From Strix aluco (lineage: Eukaryota > Chordata > Aves > Strigiformes > Strigidae), in the NCBI RefSeq assembly GCF_031877795.1, contig NC_133935.1, positions 82,179,748-82,243,747 of the forward strand: 64,000 nt of DNA, read 5' to 3'. Below the pieces are notes generated by a model. The model searched no databases, was not told the origin of the DNA, and saw nothing but the letters and a program-made list of their open reading frames with translations. Shown piece after piece: positions 46,081 to 58,200 of the stretch. Each line of letters opens with the position of its first letter. The first letter of the stretch is position 1. The position numbers were made by a program, and so were the translations under genes.

Positions 46081-47170
46081 GGCACCGCCGTGCCGGGTGC
46101 TCACCCGTGCGGTACAGCCGCCGCGCGGTCCCCTCACAAAGGCCGCCCTTGCCCTGACGACCAGCGTGACGCGACGTGACGCCTCACGGCCGAAGGCACG
46201 TCACGGCAGTGACGTCACGTGGGGCGACAAGGCGAATCGTGCGCTGGGGCCACCAAAGAAAGCGCCATCCAGGGCCCCCTTCCCCCGCCGCCGCGGTGAG
46301 GGAGCGCCCACAGCGCCGCCAAGCCCCCCGCCCCCCCCCTCCCCCTCGGCACTTCCGCCTCCGCAGCCTCCCGGTAACCCGACCAGGGCCGCCCGCCGTT
46401 AGGACCCCGCCCGGGGCTGCCCTCCGCGCTGCCTGACCCCCGCCCGTCGGGAAGCGTCGCTCGCCAAGCCGACCGGAGCCGCGGCCACGGCGCGCTTAGA
46501 AGGCGTCGCCCTGTCTATCGCGCCTGGGCGTCGCGGGGCGGGCGTCGCGGGCTCGGTCGGGGCGGTGCTGTCGGTCAGGCAGCGTCGCGGGCGGCCCGGT
46601 AGGGAGCGCGGCGGGCGCCGTGAGGGGAGAGGAGCGAGGGGGCCTCGCGCGCCGGGGAGGGGGCCGCGGCGGGCGGAGGAGTTGGCGCTCCCCGGGACGC
46701 CGGGCCGATGTCCGCACCGGGCGGAGGTAGCGGGCCTGAGGCGGCGGGGGGGAGCAGCGGGGCCACCAGCCGCTTGGGGAGGGCGGGGGCGCCGGGCGGC
46801 CCGGAGGGTGGGGCGGCGCCGCGGTGTGTGGGGAAGAGGGCCCGCGGGAGGCGGTGGGAGGGCGCAGGGGCCTGCCGGAGGCGGGGGCCGTGAGGCGGCG
46901 CGGGGAGAGGGTTCCTCGGGGTTGAGGCGTCCCGGGGCAGAGGGGGCCGTGAGGGTGAGGAGAAGGAAGGGCTAGGGTGAGGGTGCCCGCAGGGCACGGG
47001 GAGGCGGTGGCAGTGAGAGGGGCAGGTGGCTGTTTTTCTCAGGCTTGCGATGCGAGCGGGGAAGGCAGAGCCCGAGGAGGCGGCTGGGCTGTTGGAGCGT
47101 CTACAGGCGTCTACGCGGATTGACATGTGTAGGGGCGTCCTGCGGAAAGCCAAGAGGGTTGTGAGGGTTG
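46080..47170 (+). promoter_or_regulatory. UPF2: CpG-island promoter and probable non-coding first exon of UPF2
   Basis: About 1.1 kb of very CpG-dense DNA, TATA-less, 5 kb upstream of the UPF2 start codon. Contains a cluster of CRE half-sites ending in a full TGACGTCA overlapping CACGTG (46155-46221) and an ETS-type CACTTCCG (46350-46357). Several possible donors exist (for example GGAG/GTAGCG at 46726/46727), so the end of exon 1 is not fixed. Large ORFs (192 codons minus, 136 plus) are GC artefacts. Confidence 0.8.
46155..46221 (+). promoter_or_regulatory. CRE/E-box cluster upstream of UPF2
   Basis: TGACG at 46155, 46167 and 46177, CGTCA at 46199, and the full palindrome TGACGTCA at 46210-46217 overlapping the E-box CACGTG at 46216-46221. 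Five CREB/ATF-type sites in 67 bp. Binding is inferred. Confidence 0.6.
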
Positions 47171-48479
47171 TTCGCTAAGACGTCTTGCTCCGCGTATATT
47201 TAATGACTTGTCTCTAGGCCTCTTTTTCCCAATGAAAAGCGTGTTGCTGCAGATCTGACAGCAAAACGCTTTCTCCGACATGTATGGAATCGAAAGTAAA
47301 ACTGCCCGGCTGGTTAGGCAGGCCTGCCTTCTCTGCCAGTGGTAGGGGGGCCTTCTTTCTCTGCACAGTAATTTCCTGTCTTGCTCTGTGTCTTATCTTT
47401 CAAAACTTGCGGCTAAGTTTATTTTCTTCTGATTGACCACGGTATTTTTCTTATGTTCCTTCCCTTTAAGATAAACCTTAATTGCATTTCGATTCCTGGA
47501 ACTTTTAATTTTCTAGTAGTGTGATTTCTAACAACGGAGAAGTTTGTTGCTTTTTGAGGTTTTTCAGCTAGTCAGAAGTGAGATATCTTGCCTACATTCT
47601 TTATCTCTGTTATCTGTTTTGTAATAGAGTAGGTGCATACAGGAATGTTTGTGTGATCAATTTAATTTCCAGTGGCATTAAAAAAGAACATGAAAAATCT
47701 CAATATGCTTAGTTTAATAAAGCTGTATTTTTTTCCCCCCCATACTTGTGTTTGCCAGGATTGAGATTCTGCTTCCATGGTACTGCAGTCTGTGACAATA
47801 GGCTGTTTTTATTGATTTGAGAGGTTTTAAGTGTATCAGGCCAAGGTCAGGATGTTTATCCTTTTATTCAGAATGGTGCTAGATTAACAATGCTCAATAC
47901 CTTTTATGAATCTTTGGTTTCCTTGAGAGTACGTACATAGATGCTTTCTCTTAAATGTTGCCTGTGTATTTTAAGACCTGTTTCTTAAGGTTCTGAGCCT
48001 AGAGTATCATGAACCCAGTTCCATAAGTTTTTCAAATTCTGAGATCAGTATGAAAAAAACTTAAGTAGAAATTCAGATACAATAAAAAATTTCTGAACTA
48101 AGATTAAGGTAGGTCAAATAGTGAAAAAATAAGAGAAATAGTTTCATCTGGAAGAGTAGCAGCTATAAGTGATGAAACTAAGAAGATAGAGTGTTAAAGC
48201 GTCTATATGTCACAGAAATGGATTGCTGAGAGTCCAAAAGCATATGGAACACTTGTCTAGTATCTTGTTTTCTCTGTCCTTGCTAATTTTTAGCTGTGAG
48301 TGGCAGTTCTTCCTATCTAATGGCTTATGAAGTTCATGTCATTATCTTGCCTTTTCATCAGTACATTCACATAAACATTAGGTATTAAATAGAAGTTCTC
48401 TTAATGATTAAGTTTCTCTTGATGTTTTCTTACCATTCCCTTAATCTGGACCAAACTGTGTATCTTCAGCCTTCTTCCC

Positions 48480-49011
48480 TGTAGAAACGAGACCCAGGCG
48501 AGACTGCTGCGTGTCTCTTTCCCATTTTATTCTGCTTCCCACAACTCCTGAACTTTTCATCCAGTTTCGAACAAATTAGGCAGATGTTTTGAAAGTATAA
48601 ATGTTCTACAGATCTTGTGATAACTGGCAGCCCAAGAAAAGTAACAAGGTCTAAATTAACATTCTTGCGAAGGGAAGGGCGATAGCACACGCTCGCGGAC
48701 AGTTCTGTTTTGTCCAGGCTGTTAGCAGACACTGTGCTGAGTGCTGAGTCGCTCTGTGTGTAGCTTGGAGGCAGCAACTGCACCAACTGCCTGCTGCCAT
48801 CAGTGGTTGGTTGACACAAATGAGCTGGCAGTGCAATCAGAAGGGTTTGTGAGATAAGGAGCTGTGTACATAGCAGGTAGTGAGGAGTATTGTAACATAA
48901 GTATTCTGTGATGCAGGACAGAAATCTATTACAGACTAGATTGTTGGGGTTATTTTGGTCACCAGTGTTCATGGGAAGAAGCAGATAATACGGCCTTGTG
49001 GTTGAAATCAC
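48480..49011 (-). mobile_element. Possible solo LTR (minus strand), spanned by an open frame
   Basis: Read on the minus strand, AATAAA (48526-48531) is followed about 45 bases later by CTCGTTTCTACA, a U5-like TG...CA end. A matching start TGTGATTTCAACC lies near 49011. A 181-codon open frame (48466-49011) covers the segment but has no family resemblance. No target duplication or primer site found. Tentative. Confidence 0.35.
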
Positions 49012-49458
49012 AATGTACCCTATTATGCTTCATGCCTTTTCTTTTTATCCCATCTTCTCTGTTTTATACAACCAAATGTCAGGTACGTTTTTCAAACAGA
49101 ATTCAGAGTTCCTAAAATTAGTGAGAGTTTGAGTAGATTGTGGTAAATGACCATGTTGTTAAAAGTTATGTGTGTAGCTGGATTTTTTTTTTTTCCCCAA
49201 ACTGTAATTGAATTACCCTACTAACAACAGGTGGGGAACAAAGATAAAAGCTGGAGTATTGGAATTGTGACATACCATTCCAGCACTTCTTTAATCAAAC
49301 AACCCCTTTTTCCCCAATGTAGAGGATTTGCATCTCCCACATGGATCTGTGAGGAACAGGTCCTGCTTAACTGGCCTACGGAGACAGAAAAATTAGTTCA
49401 GGCCTTTAATATGAAGACGTTTGGGGGACAGCTTGGCTGTTTGGGTTTTGTTGATTCT

Positions 49459-49476
49459 CCCCCCCCCCCCCCCCCC
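49459..49476. repeat. C18 homopolymer
   Basis: Eighteen consecutive C residues in UPF2 intron 1. The length may be an assembly or sequencing artefact. Confidence 0.9.
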
Positions 49477-50339
49477 TGGTTAAGTACTGGTTTCATAATA
49501 CTGTTTTCAGATAATGTATATCAGTGTTTCTGAAATCTGTTACTTCTGAGATACTGAACTGTGAAACCTTTTAGTTGTAGACATGCATTAGGGAGCCAAA
49601 TTTGCTAGTACTTGTTTAAGCAATGCTGATTTGATTGGTCTCACTTCCATAAATCAGTGTCAGAAACATTTCTTCGTTGGTGCTGTTGCCAGTTGCTGTC
49701 AAAGAGGTCAAGTCCTAAATAGGTTCTCAGTTGGTAAGTTGTCTCTGCCCATATCTGAATATACTGTGAATTTTTGCAAACAATTTTTTCTTCAGGAGAC
49801 CTGGACGAACATATTAAAAATTGTAATGTAGTGTTCCGTATGGGATAGTGAGTATATGAATCTGTCATTTTGTTTGGCAGGTGGGGGCAGGAATGGGGAA
49901 TACTTAGAAACAGAGATTTTCTTTAGTGTGATGTCTTATTTATAAATATCTTTCAAAATAGTTAAAAATAATACTGTGAGCACTCTACATTAGATTGGAG
50001 TGCAAGAGTCTCATTATGCACTTTGTTGAGTAGATGCAGGAAATATGTGAATTTAGCATATTTTCATCATCCAGTCTGAATAAAATGTTAGAAGGGCAAA
50101 AGTAGGGGTGGTAATTGTGAATCAAACTGGTATTACTAATAAAAACTAAGTGATGGTTCTTTAGGAGGTATATTACATACAATCATGTCCTGCCTATATA
50201 TGCACTTAACTTGAAGCATGTAAATATGTGAAAATTATTTTTTTGTTTTAAGAAATTAATTTAGCCTGAAGTAAATAAGGCTTAGGTGGTTCCATTTTCC
50301 TTTTTCAGTCCTGTCTGGCCTTATCTGATCCTGGACATG

Positions 50340-50948
50340 AGTCTGCAGAATGCCCTTGCATTAAGGCCAGCTGCATTCTAGACTGTAGTAACAAGAGTTG
50401 CCCAGCAGGTTGAGGAAGATGAGTCTTCCCCTCTATCTGGTACTTAGAAAACCACATCTGGACACCACATCCAGTTGTGGATTCTCAGTTCCAAGAAAGG
50501 CATTGTCATGCTGGAGCAAGTCCACTGGAGGGCCCCCAAGATCATTAGGGGGTTGGAGGACATGATACCTGAAGAGAAACTGGGAGAACTGGGGTTCTTA
50601 ATCTGTAAGAAGAGAGGGGGAAGTCTTATTACTGTCTACAACAACCTAACCGGAGACTACAGAAAAGATGGAGCTGGGTTCTTCTCAAAGCTTTCATGTG
50701 CAACATGAAAACAAACAGACACAGGATGGGCTATAGCAAATTCTAGGATGGTATGGAAAAGCTTTTTCGCAGTGTGGTTATTCAGGTACTGGAACGGGGG
50801 CCCAGAGGTGGCCAATGCATCTCTGTCCTTGGAGGTATTAAAACCTTAGCTAGCCAAGTCCCTGATCTCATTGGACCTGCTTTGAGCAAGGGGCTGAACT
50901 AGGTGACCTCCACAGTTTCCTTCTGATCTAAATAATTCTGTGATTCTA
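50340..50948 (+). mobile_element. CR1 LINE 3' fragment (diverged)
   Basis: Decayed RT C-terminal segment (CTGGAGCAAGTCCACTGGAG, then GAGAAACTGGGAGAACTGG) and CR1 3' UTR (GAACTAGGTGACCTCCACAG), ending ATTCTGTG ATTCTA. The start is approximate. Sense to UPF2, in intron 1. Confidence 0.9.
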
Positions 50949-51306
50949 CCCTTTCTTGTTCAATATATGTTATCTTTTGTATGTTTAGCCAAATGAAACT
51001 AAATCTTAGAGGGCTAGAAACTGCAAAGATGCTAAAGCACCTGCAAGTCCCCAGAAAAACATCAGTTGAGTAGAAAGAGATACAAATTGGAGCCTTTGAT
51101 ACCTCTTCATAATTGTAGCCTTTCTGCTATTATTTCCATTTGTTCTGTTGTCAGAAGGTTTGTGTGTGTATCTTAGTCAGCACAGCACGCTCTTCCAGCT
51201 GGTACTTGTGCTCTGCAGAAGACTGCTCAAGATGACTGGGGAAATCTTGGGAGGGGTGAGGAAGGAGGGGAGCAAGATGATGTCTTGTCACAATGAGGAC
51301 AGTCAG

Positions 51307-51468
51307 GCATTGGAGCAGGTTGGCCAGAGGGGGTGTGCAATCTCCTTCCTTGGCAGTTTTCAAGTCTGGAGCCTAGAGCACTCTTGTCTGACCTCATAGC
51401 TGACCCTGCTTTGAGCAGGAGGTTGAACCACTTGAGGTCCCATCTAACCTGCATTATCCTATGATCCT
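51307..51468 (+). mobile_element. CR1 LINE 3'-end fragment
   Basis: CTGACCCTGCTTTGAGCAGG, then GGTTGAACCACTTGAGGTCC and a terminal ATTATCCT ATGATCCT pair, typical of an older CR1 subfamily. In UPF2 intron 1, sense orientation. Confidence 0.85.
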
Positions 51469-51923
51469 AAGTAGAGGCAGTGGAAGGGAGAGTATTGTTA
51501 GGAGATGTGTAGAAAGGTCAGTGAGGCACAGGTACATGACGATGAATCAAATATTTATTTTTAAGTTGGGGGGACTTTGCTTTCATCAGTCTTGGATTTT
51601 TTTCAGATGGACTTCTTTTTATGTTCCCAGATCTTGTATTCCTAGGGTTGTAGAAACTTCAAATGCTTCAACTTCACGAGTCATGCTGAAGACAACTTTG
51701 CAGTGTAACACTATAACAAAATGATTACTTTTTACCTGTTAGTTCCACTCCTTAGTTCGAGAAAACTTACTTAAACCTGTGTTTTATTCTGAGTCAGGCA
51801 TTTGTGAATTATCTTACTTAAGAACGAAATGAGTCTGGGTGGGCTGTGGAAGTGACTAGTATATGAACAACAGTTAAAAATACTTATTTTCCTGTGATTT
51901 TACAGACTTGCCTGGTTAACACA

Positions 51924-52285
51924 ATGCCAGCTGAGCGCAAAAAGTCAGCAAATATGGAAGAAAAAGAATCTCCGTTAAATAATAAAGAAAAAGAATTTAG
52001 TGAAAGACGACCAGTGAGCACCAGGGAGAAGCCAAAAGAGGATGTTAAGGTTGGTGTGAAGAGAGAGACTTTAAAGGTTCCTGAAGATAAAAAGAAAAAA
52101 CTGGAAGAGGATAAAAGAAAAAAGGAAGACAAGGAGCGGAAGAAAAAAGAAGAGGATAAAGTAAAGGCAGAAGAAGAGCAAAAGAAGAAAGAAGAAGAAG
52201 AAAAAAAGAAACTTGAAGAAGAAGAGAAAAAGAAACAAGAGGAGGAAGAGAAAAAGAAACAAGAAGAAGCAGCTGCTCAACTGAA
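51924..52285 (+). CDS. UPF2: UPF2 coding exon 1 (second exon; contains start codon)
   Basis: The exon itself begins at 51906 after TTTTACAG, leaving 18 nt of 5' UTR before ATG. 362 coding nt, residues 1-120 plus two bases. Residues 55-120 are almost only K, E, D, R, Q with EEEEKKKQ-type repeats, encoded by a near-pure purine strand. Donor GAA/GTAAGT. Confidence 0.96.
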
Positions 52286-55200
52286 GTAAGTTGTCTTTTA
52301 ATGGTTTCATTGTGTCAAATGGCTGTAGTCCTGCTATCAGGATTGTAGGCAGAATTATAAAAGATGAACTGTTTGAGTTACTTATAGGTTGTATGTAGTG
52401 TTGTAGACACTACCTGTGTTGTAGACACTAGCCATGTAAAATTTGCTGAGTGTGCTTTATGACTTCTACATAGTTTTGAGTTTTCACCTCTAACCTCTGT
52501 TACTTTAGTCTCTAATATAGGTTTTTGACAGTGTTCTCCATGCGATGACCACATAAGGCACAATTATAGTTGAATAGAGAAGCACAGTTTTTTAAGATGG
52601 GAGAAGTGTTAGTATCATAAAATTGGGAATATAGCCTCTAACAGGTCCACAGACCATAACAGGAACATCCCTACTGTGTGGGATGGCTGTAATTTCTTTT
52701 AATCAGTCATAGACACTTGATACCTCGATGGCGAACACAGAATGTAACCTGGTGGTTTAATATGTGATATTACAAAGACAGTGTTTCTTAGTACATTATC
52801 AAAAGGTACTACAGTGTTGAAGATAGCATCCTTAGATCAATAAAGCCAAGATTCCGGACATTCTTGTTTGAAATATGCCACTTTCTAAAACTGAGGCAAT
52901 GTCATAGCTGAGTTCTAGCTGGGACAGATGTATTTCAACTACTAAAATTTTTCTGTGTACTTCCAGTAGTCTGGGAATAAAAGGTTGCCCTTATCTGTGT
53001 AACACAGTAACCTTTGAAAGGTTGTTGTCCTCTTCTGGAAGAACTTCATCTCCATCTGGAGTAAATGGAGTTCTGTGTTTATATTTTCAAAGTCTCTTGG
53101 GATTAATATGTTCTGCATAGAAGTATTTGAGAAATTTCATTTTGTAACAAGTAGTACTTGCCTTTTGCAGCAAAAAAATTAAACAGTTTATGAAGCAGAT
53201 GCTTTGGCTTTCTAGGATTAACTTGTTAAATATTTAAATATTATTTTAATATTAAGGGAAAATTAGGTCTAGAACTACTGGAGGGTTTCCAACTATGACT
53301 TTTTCTTCCTTTGAACTGTTAACCTGAAAGTAAGGTTCTGTAATGAAAATGACTAATTTTTATTTCTCTTAGAGAAAAAGAGGAAGCACATCAACTCCAT
53401 CAGGAGGCTTGGGAGCGCCATCAGGCAAGGAAAGAGCTTCGCAGCAAAAACCAGAATGCACCAGACAATCGCCCTGAGGAAAACTTCTTCAGCAGACTGG
53501 ATTCCAGTCTGAAGAAGAACACAGCTTTTGTTAAGAAGCTAAAAACCATTACAGAGCAACAAAGGGACTCCTTGTCTCATGACTTCAATAGCCTGAATTT
53601 AAGCAAATACATTGCAGAAGCAGTAGCTTCTATTGTGGAAGCCAAACTGAAAATATCAGATGTGAACTGCGCCGTGCACTTGTGTTCCCTCTTTCACCAG
53701 CGCTATGCTGATTTTGCTCCTTCGTTACTTCAGGCTTGGAAAAAACATTTTGAAGCAAGGAAAGAAGAGAAGACTTCCAACATTACCAAGTTAAGAACTG
53801 ATCTGCGTTTCATTGCAGAATTGACAATAGTTGGGATTTTCACTGACAAGGAAGGTCTGTCTTTAATCTATGAGCAGCTTAAAAATATTATTAACGCTGA
53901 TCGAGAATCCCACAGTCATGTTTCTGTGGTTATGAGCTTTTGTCGGCACTGTGGAGATGACATTGCTGGTTTGGTACCAAGGAAAGTAAAAACTGTTGCA
54001 GAGAAGTTTAACTTGAGCTTTCCTCCTAGTGAGATAATTAGCCCAGAGAAGCAACAGCCCTTCCAGAATTTGTTGAAGGAATACTTTACGTCTTTGACCA
54101 AACACCTGAAAAGGGACCACAGGGAGCTACAAAATATTGAAAGACAAAACAGGTGACACTTGAATGTTGCTTTTTATTTATGGAGAAAGAAATAGATTAT
54201 TTATGAAGTGCCTGTATTTGTTGCAGTATTTGTGAACAAAGTCTGTTAGTGGTGCATAGAAGATAAGTGTATTCTGCAATATATCTAAAAAAGTTCTAAA
54301 TTTGCTCTGAATACTTCAAAAGAGAAAAACAGAGAGACTCTTTGAATGGAAATGGAGCTTGACCTTTAGCTTTAATTCTCTAAACTCTATTAGTTTGGTG
54401 ATACTCCCTTAGCAGCTTGAGAGTAATGTTTCTTTCCCAGCTGGTACTGTCCTTTTCCAATTGGCACAATTTGATTTCTGCCTTTCCACCCACAAGTACC
54501 TAATGGAGCATATGCCACAATGGCTTTGGCTTGTTTACTTTTTTAGTGTACTAGTGTGGAAGAAAAATTAGGTTAGACTGAAGTGTAAGGGATACCTTGT
54601 TAATGTGGGCAAATTTTATATATTAAAATGTTGGAGGGTATAGACAATTTGGTTCAAATCCTTTTTGAATGTCTGTGTGAAATACCAGTATCGAAGGGTA
54701 TGAATATACACACCTTTGAGATCTGAGTAATTTAGTTTCCTCTGTGATAGCATTGTTCAATAACTGTTTGCTCTTCTTTAAAGCATCCTTAGTTGTCATT
54801 ATTGGAACCAGCCTAAACCCAACTGCTGGTCTTGAAACATGGTCATTCTTAAATCCTTTTGGAAGTGTTCCAGGCAGATAGAAATGAATATGTTATGGTG
54901 TAGGCACAGGTTTCAACTAAAAGGCTGAACATCAGTCCAGAGTCAAGTGTATGCTTGGAATACATTAAAATTTGATGTTCCCAAACCAAGGCTTTAAACT
55001 TGGATCCATTGTGCTGATGGGTATTGTGCTGCAGTCCTATCTGGTCTCAGTCAGCTAAGTTGTATTTCACAGGACTGTAAACTGACTTTTGAGCTGCTAT
55101 TAATTCTACAAGTACCTTATTACTTTAAAGTGTGTTACTGGCTTAGTTGTTATTTTTTTTTTAGTTAATGAATATAAACTTTTATACTTTCTCAATTATA

Positions 55201-58200
55201 ATTGGTTCTGGGCACATTGGTTCTGGCTGGGATTTCAATGAGTGAGTGTTATAAAGTCTGTATGATAGGAAATAAAGTGAAAAAAAAAATATCCAAGAGA
55301 GATGAAGAATGTTAAGAAATCATGAAGAAAGAACGTAGGTGATCTGGGCGAGGGAACTACACTTAAATGTGTACTTGCACAGCTGGATAAAAATGGCTGG
55401 ATAGAGCCCTGAGCAGCCTGGCCAGATCTCATCATTGAGCCTGCTTTGAGTAGATGAGGCTAGAGACCTCTTTATGCACCTTATCAGAGTTATCCCTATG
55501 ATCTTGGGTGCAAAGCTTTGTTTTGGGGAAGGAATGTGAAGAACTATTGTTTAACACTGGATTAAGATAATTCTACTACTTATCCCTATCCGAACTTTAA
55601 GGTGTTTATTTTAACTGCTTAATAAAAATTGGGGAGTAAGTTTTGTTAAAGAAACAAGACATCAGAAAATTTTTCTGCCTAATTTCATTTGCTTACAACA
55701 TGACTATAACGAAGATGCTTGGCATTTGCATGTGATCAAAGTGCAGACAGAAACTTGCCTAGTAAGAAGTCTGGGAGTACTATAGAAATCTTCCTAAACT
55801 GTGGATTTGGGGAGAGTGATTGTGTGGTTGGTTGGTTGCTTTTTTTGGGGTTGATTGGTTTGTTTGGTTTTGTTTGCTTGTTTTAAAAAAAAGCAATAAT
55901 CCTATTGGAAAAAACAGTCCTCTGTGTAATTGAAACTTGATCCACTTTGCTGATAGCAACAGCTTTTATTCCCACTGTTATTCCAGAACCAATGAAGTGA
56001 ACAGGGAGTGAACTGTTCCCTCTTGTGCATCAGCAATGATATATGTTTAGGTTATGATATTCTGTCAGGTAAATCCTGTTGAATTTATCTGTGTCAGGAG
56101 AGTGACTGTGAAATAACTCAAGCTGTACAGATTGGCTGAGTTAATTGAAAATTAATATGCTGACCTTAACAGTGCTGTAATACTGTGTTACCTGCTGAAT
56201 CATTTAGGTAAAATTAGTGTTATTAGACACAAGGGTTTCTGTAAGTGGATAATTAGGAAAACTACCTTGAGTTACACTTTGACAGTAGAACCTGACGGTT
56301 TGGTTACACAGCTAAGGGCACAGCAAAATCTGTTCAGGCTGTATCATTGGAAAGAAACAACTTGATTCCCAAATTCTAGTGTGAGCTTTCAAAAATGAGT
56401 GTTAGGTGTGGAAGAAACTTCTGTCTAAATTAAGGATGTTTTTAAGATCTGCTGAACTTGTGTTGTGGCACTTTGTGAAATGCTGAAGAGACATGAAGTA
56501 AGATAAGTACTGTGTGCTGTAATTTTAATTGTATTCAAAAGTGAATTGTGCTTCTTAAAGTTTGCTTAGTATGCTTTAGCTTGCTTGAATTTGTTAAAAC
56601 TTGCCTTTTGAGAACTGAAACTCTTGTACCGCTGTTACAGCACTTAGCTTCTTTGTTTCTTAGTAATAGCACCGAGCTTCAGTGCTCATGTTTATGAGGC
56701 TGTTGGTATATTTTAAACTTAAAATATGTATCTAATGGAAAGCTGTCTCCATGGAAAGGCAGCGAATTGGCACTTAACATATTTCCTGAATCCAAACCGA
56801 ACTACTGCACTTTAGAAACTGTCAGTGGTTATTTAATTTGTTAATTTTTCTTGCTCTACTTTGCAGGAGCAGGTAATACATGTTCTATAGGTGTGTTTTT
56901 GTAAGAGGGACAAGAAATAGAACTTTTACTAGCGTTACTGCTGCTTGCCCTCTAGCAAGACATCTATGTCAACTTTTGGTTCTGAGCAGGTATAAGGGAT
57001 TTTGTTGCTTGCCCTGTGAATGTGTTGTGTACAAAGATGACTTTTGTTTTACAATTAGCCTGGAACTGAAAAAAGCCAAAACTGATATCTCTCAACTGAC
57101 ATTGCTTAAACTGTTTTAGAATTTTTATGCCATAAAATGTTTGGGTCTTTTGGCAATAATGTGATTGTAAACTTATTGCTTAATAAAAGCCTAATGATAA
57201 TGTAATGATACAACTTGCTTTAGGAATTACGGCATTTGCACCTTATTTCAAACTTATCTTCTGATGCTTTCATCTCAGTGCAGGGTGCATTGTCAGTGGT
57301 TACAGCTAGTTAGTCCACTGTTACTAGCATGATTCAAGCTACTGTAAAACAAATTGGAAACTTGCTAGGCAAACTCATTCTGTCAGCTTCCCTCTGAAAG
57401 TCCATGTTTAATCTGAACCCGTTTGTATCTTTGCTGTAGTAGGCCCCCAAGCAGCTCAGCTGGCCCAAAGTGTCCCTGAGTGGTAGAGAACTGACTGTGC
57501 CTCGTCCATATGAGAGCTCTTCATGCAGAGTGGATCATACCAGAGATGGAAAATGCACTTCTCAGGAGCCCCAGTTGAGAACAAACTGGAGCATTGCTAA
57601 TGAGCAACCAGCTTATTCTTAGTTAACCCAAAATCAAGGAGGACAGTCTCATCAGTCTTCTGTGGCAAGTTTTGTACTAGCAGAGATTACTTTGTTCTGT
57701 ATATTTGGTTCAAACTACTGAAAGTTCTTGATTTTTTTTTTTTTTTTTTTTGGTCTAAAATCCCAAAATGGCCTTAATTGTAGTTGTACTGTGCTGTATG
57801 TAATTGTGGAACTGCTTTACTGTGCACTTGTAAGCAATGATTACATTCCTTCAAATGCAAGTTGCTTTCGACAACGGATTTCAATTTCAAAAATGAGAAT
57901 TTAAAATAAGTATGGCTAGTTCCATAACAGAAAACAAAGTGCAAGTGAAAAAACCACATGTAACTGCTCTTAATTTGGACTGATAGCCTCGAAATAACTT
58001 GGTTTGTTGGAAAATTAATGGGCTGGTTTTGACATGCAACTTTTTTTGAGCCTCCTGGCAATGATTGCCCATTTAATCATTTGAACAACATGGAAATGTA
58101 TTGTTGCAGATGCAAAGCAACTTTTATCCAGCTTTCATGCAAGTTGAATGTTTTAATTTACAACAGAAGTCTCATAGCACAGGACTCTTACAGGATATTC

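Larger units (their letters stand above)
46727..51905 (+). other. UPF2: UPF2 first intron (start approximate)
   Basis: About 5 kb. Starts in the CpG island and carries the LTR-like segment 48480-49011 (minus), a C18 run at 49459-49476 and CR1 fragments at 50340-50948 and 51307-51468. The rest is AT-rich, with nothing recognised. Confidence 0.75.

Noticed and set aside
46575-47153. 192-codon minus-strand and 136-codon plus-strand ORFs in the UPF2 CpG island
   Set aside because: Same compositional effect, with both strands open simultaneously. The ORF at 46565-46975 also starts from a non-ATG codon.
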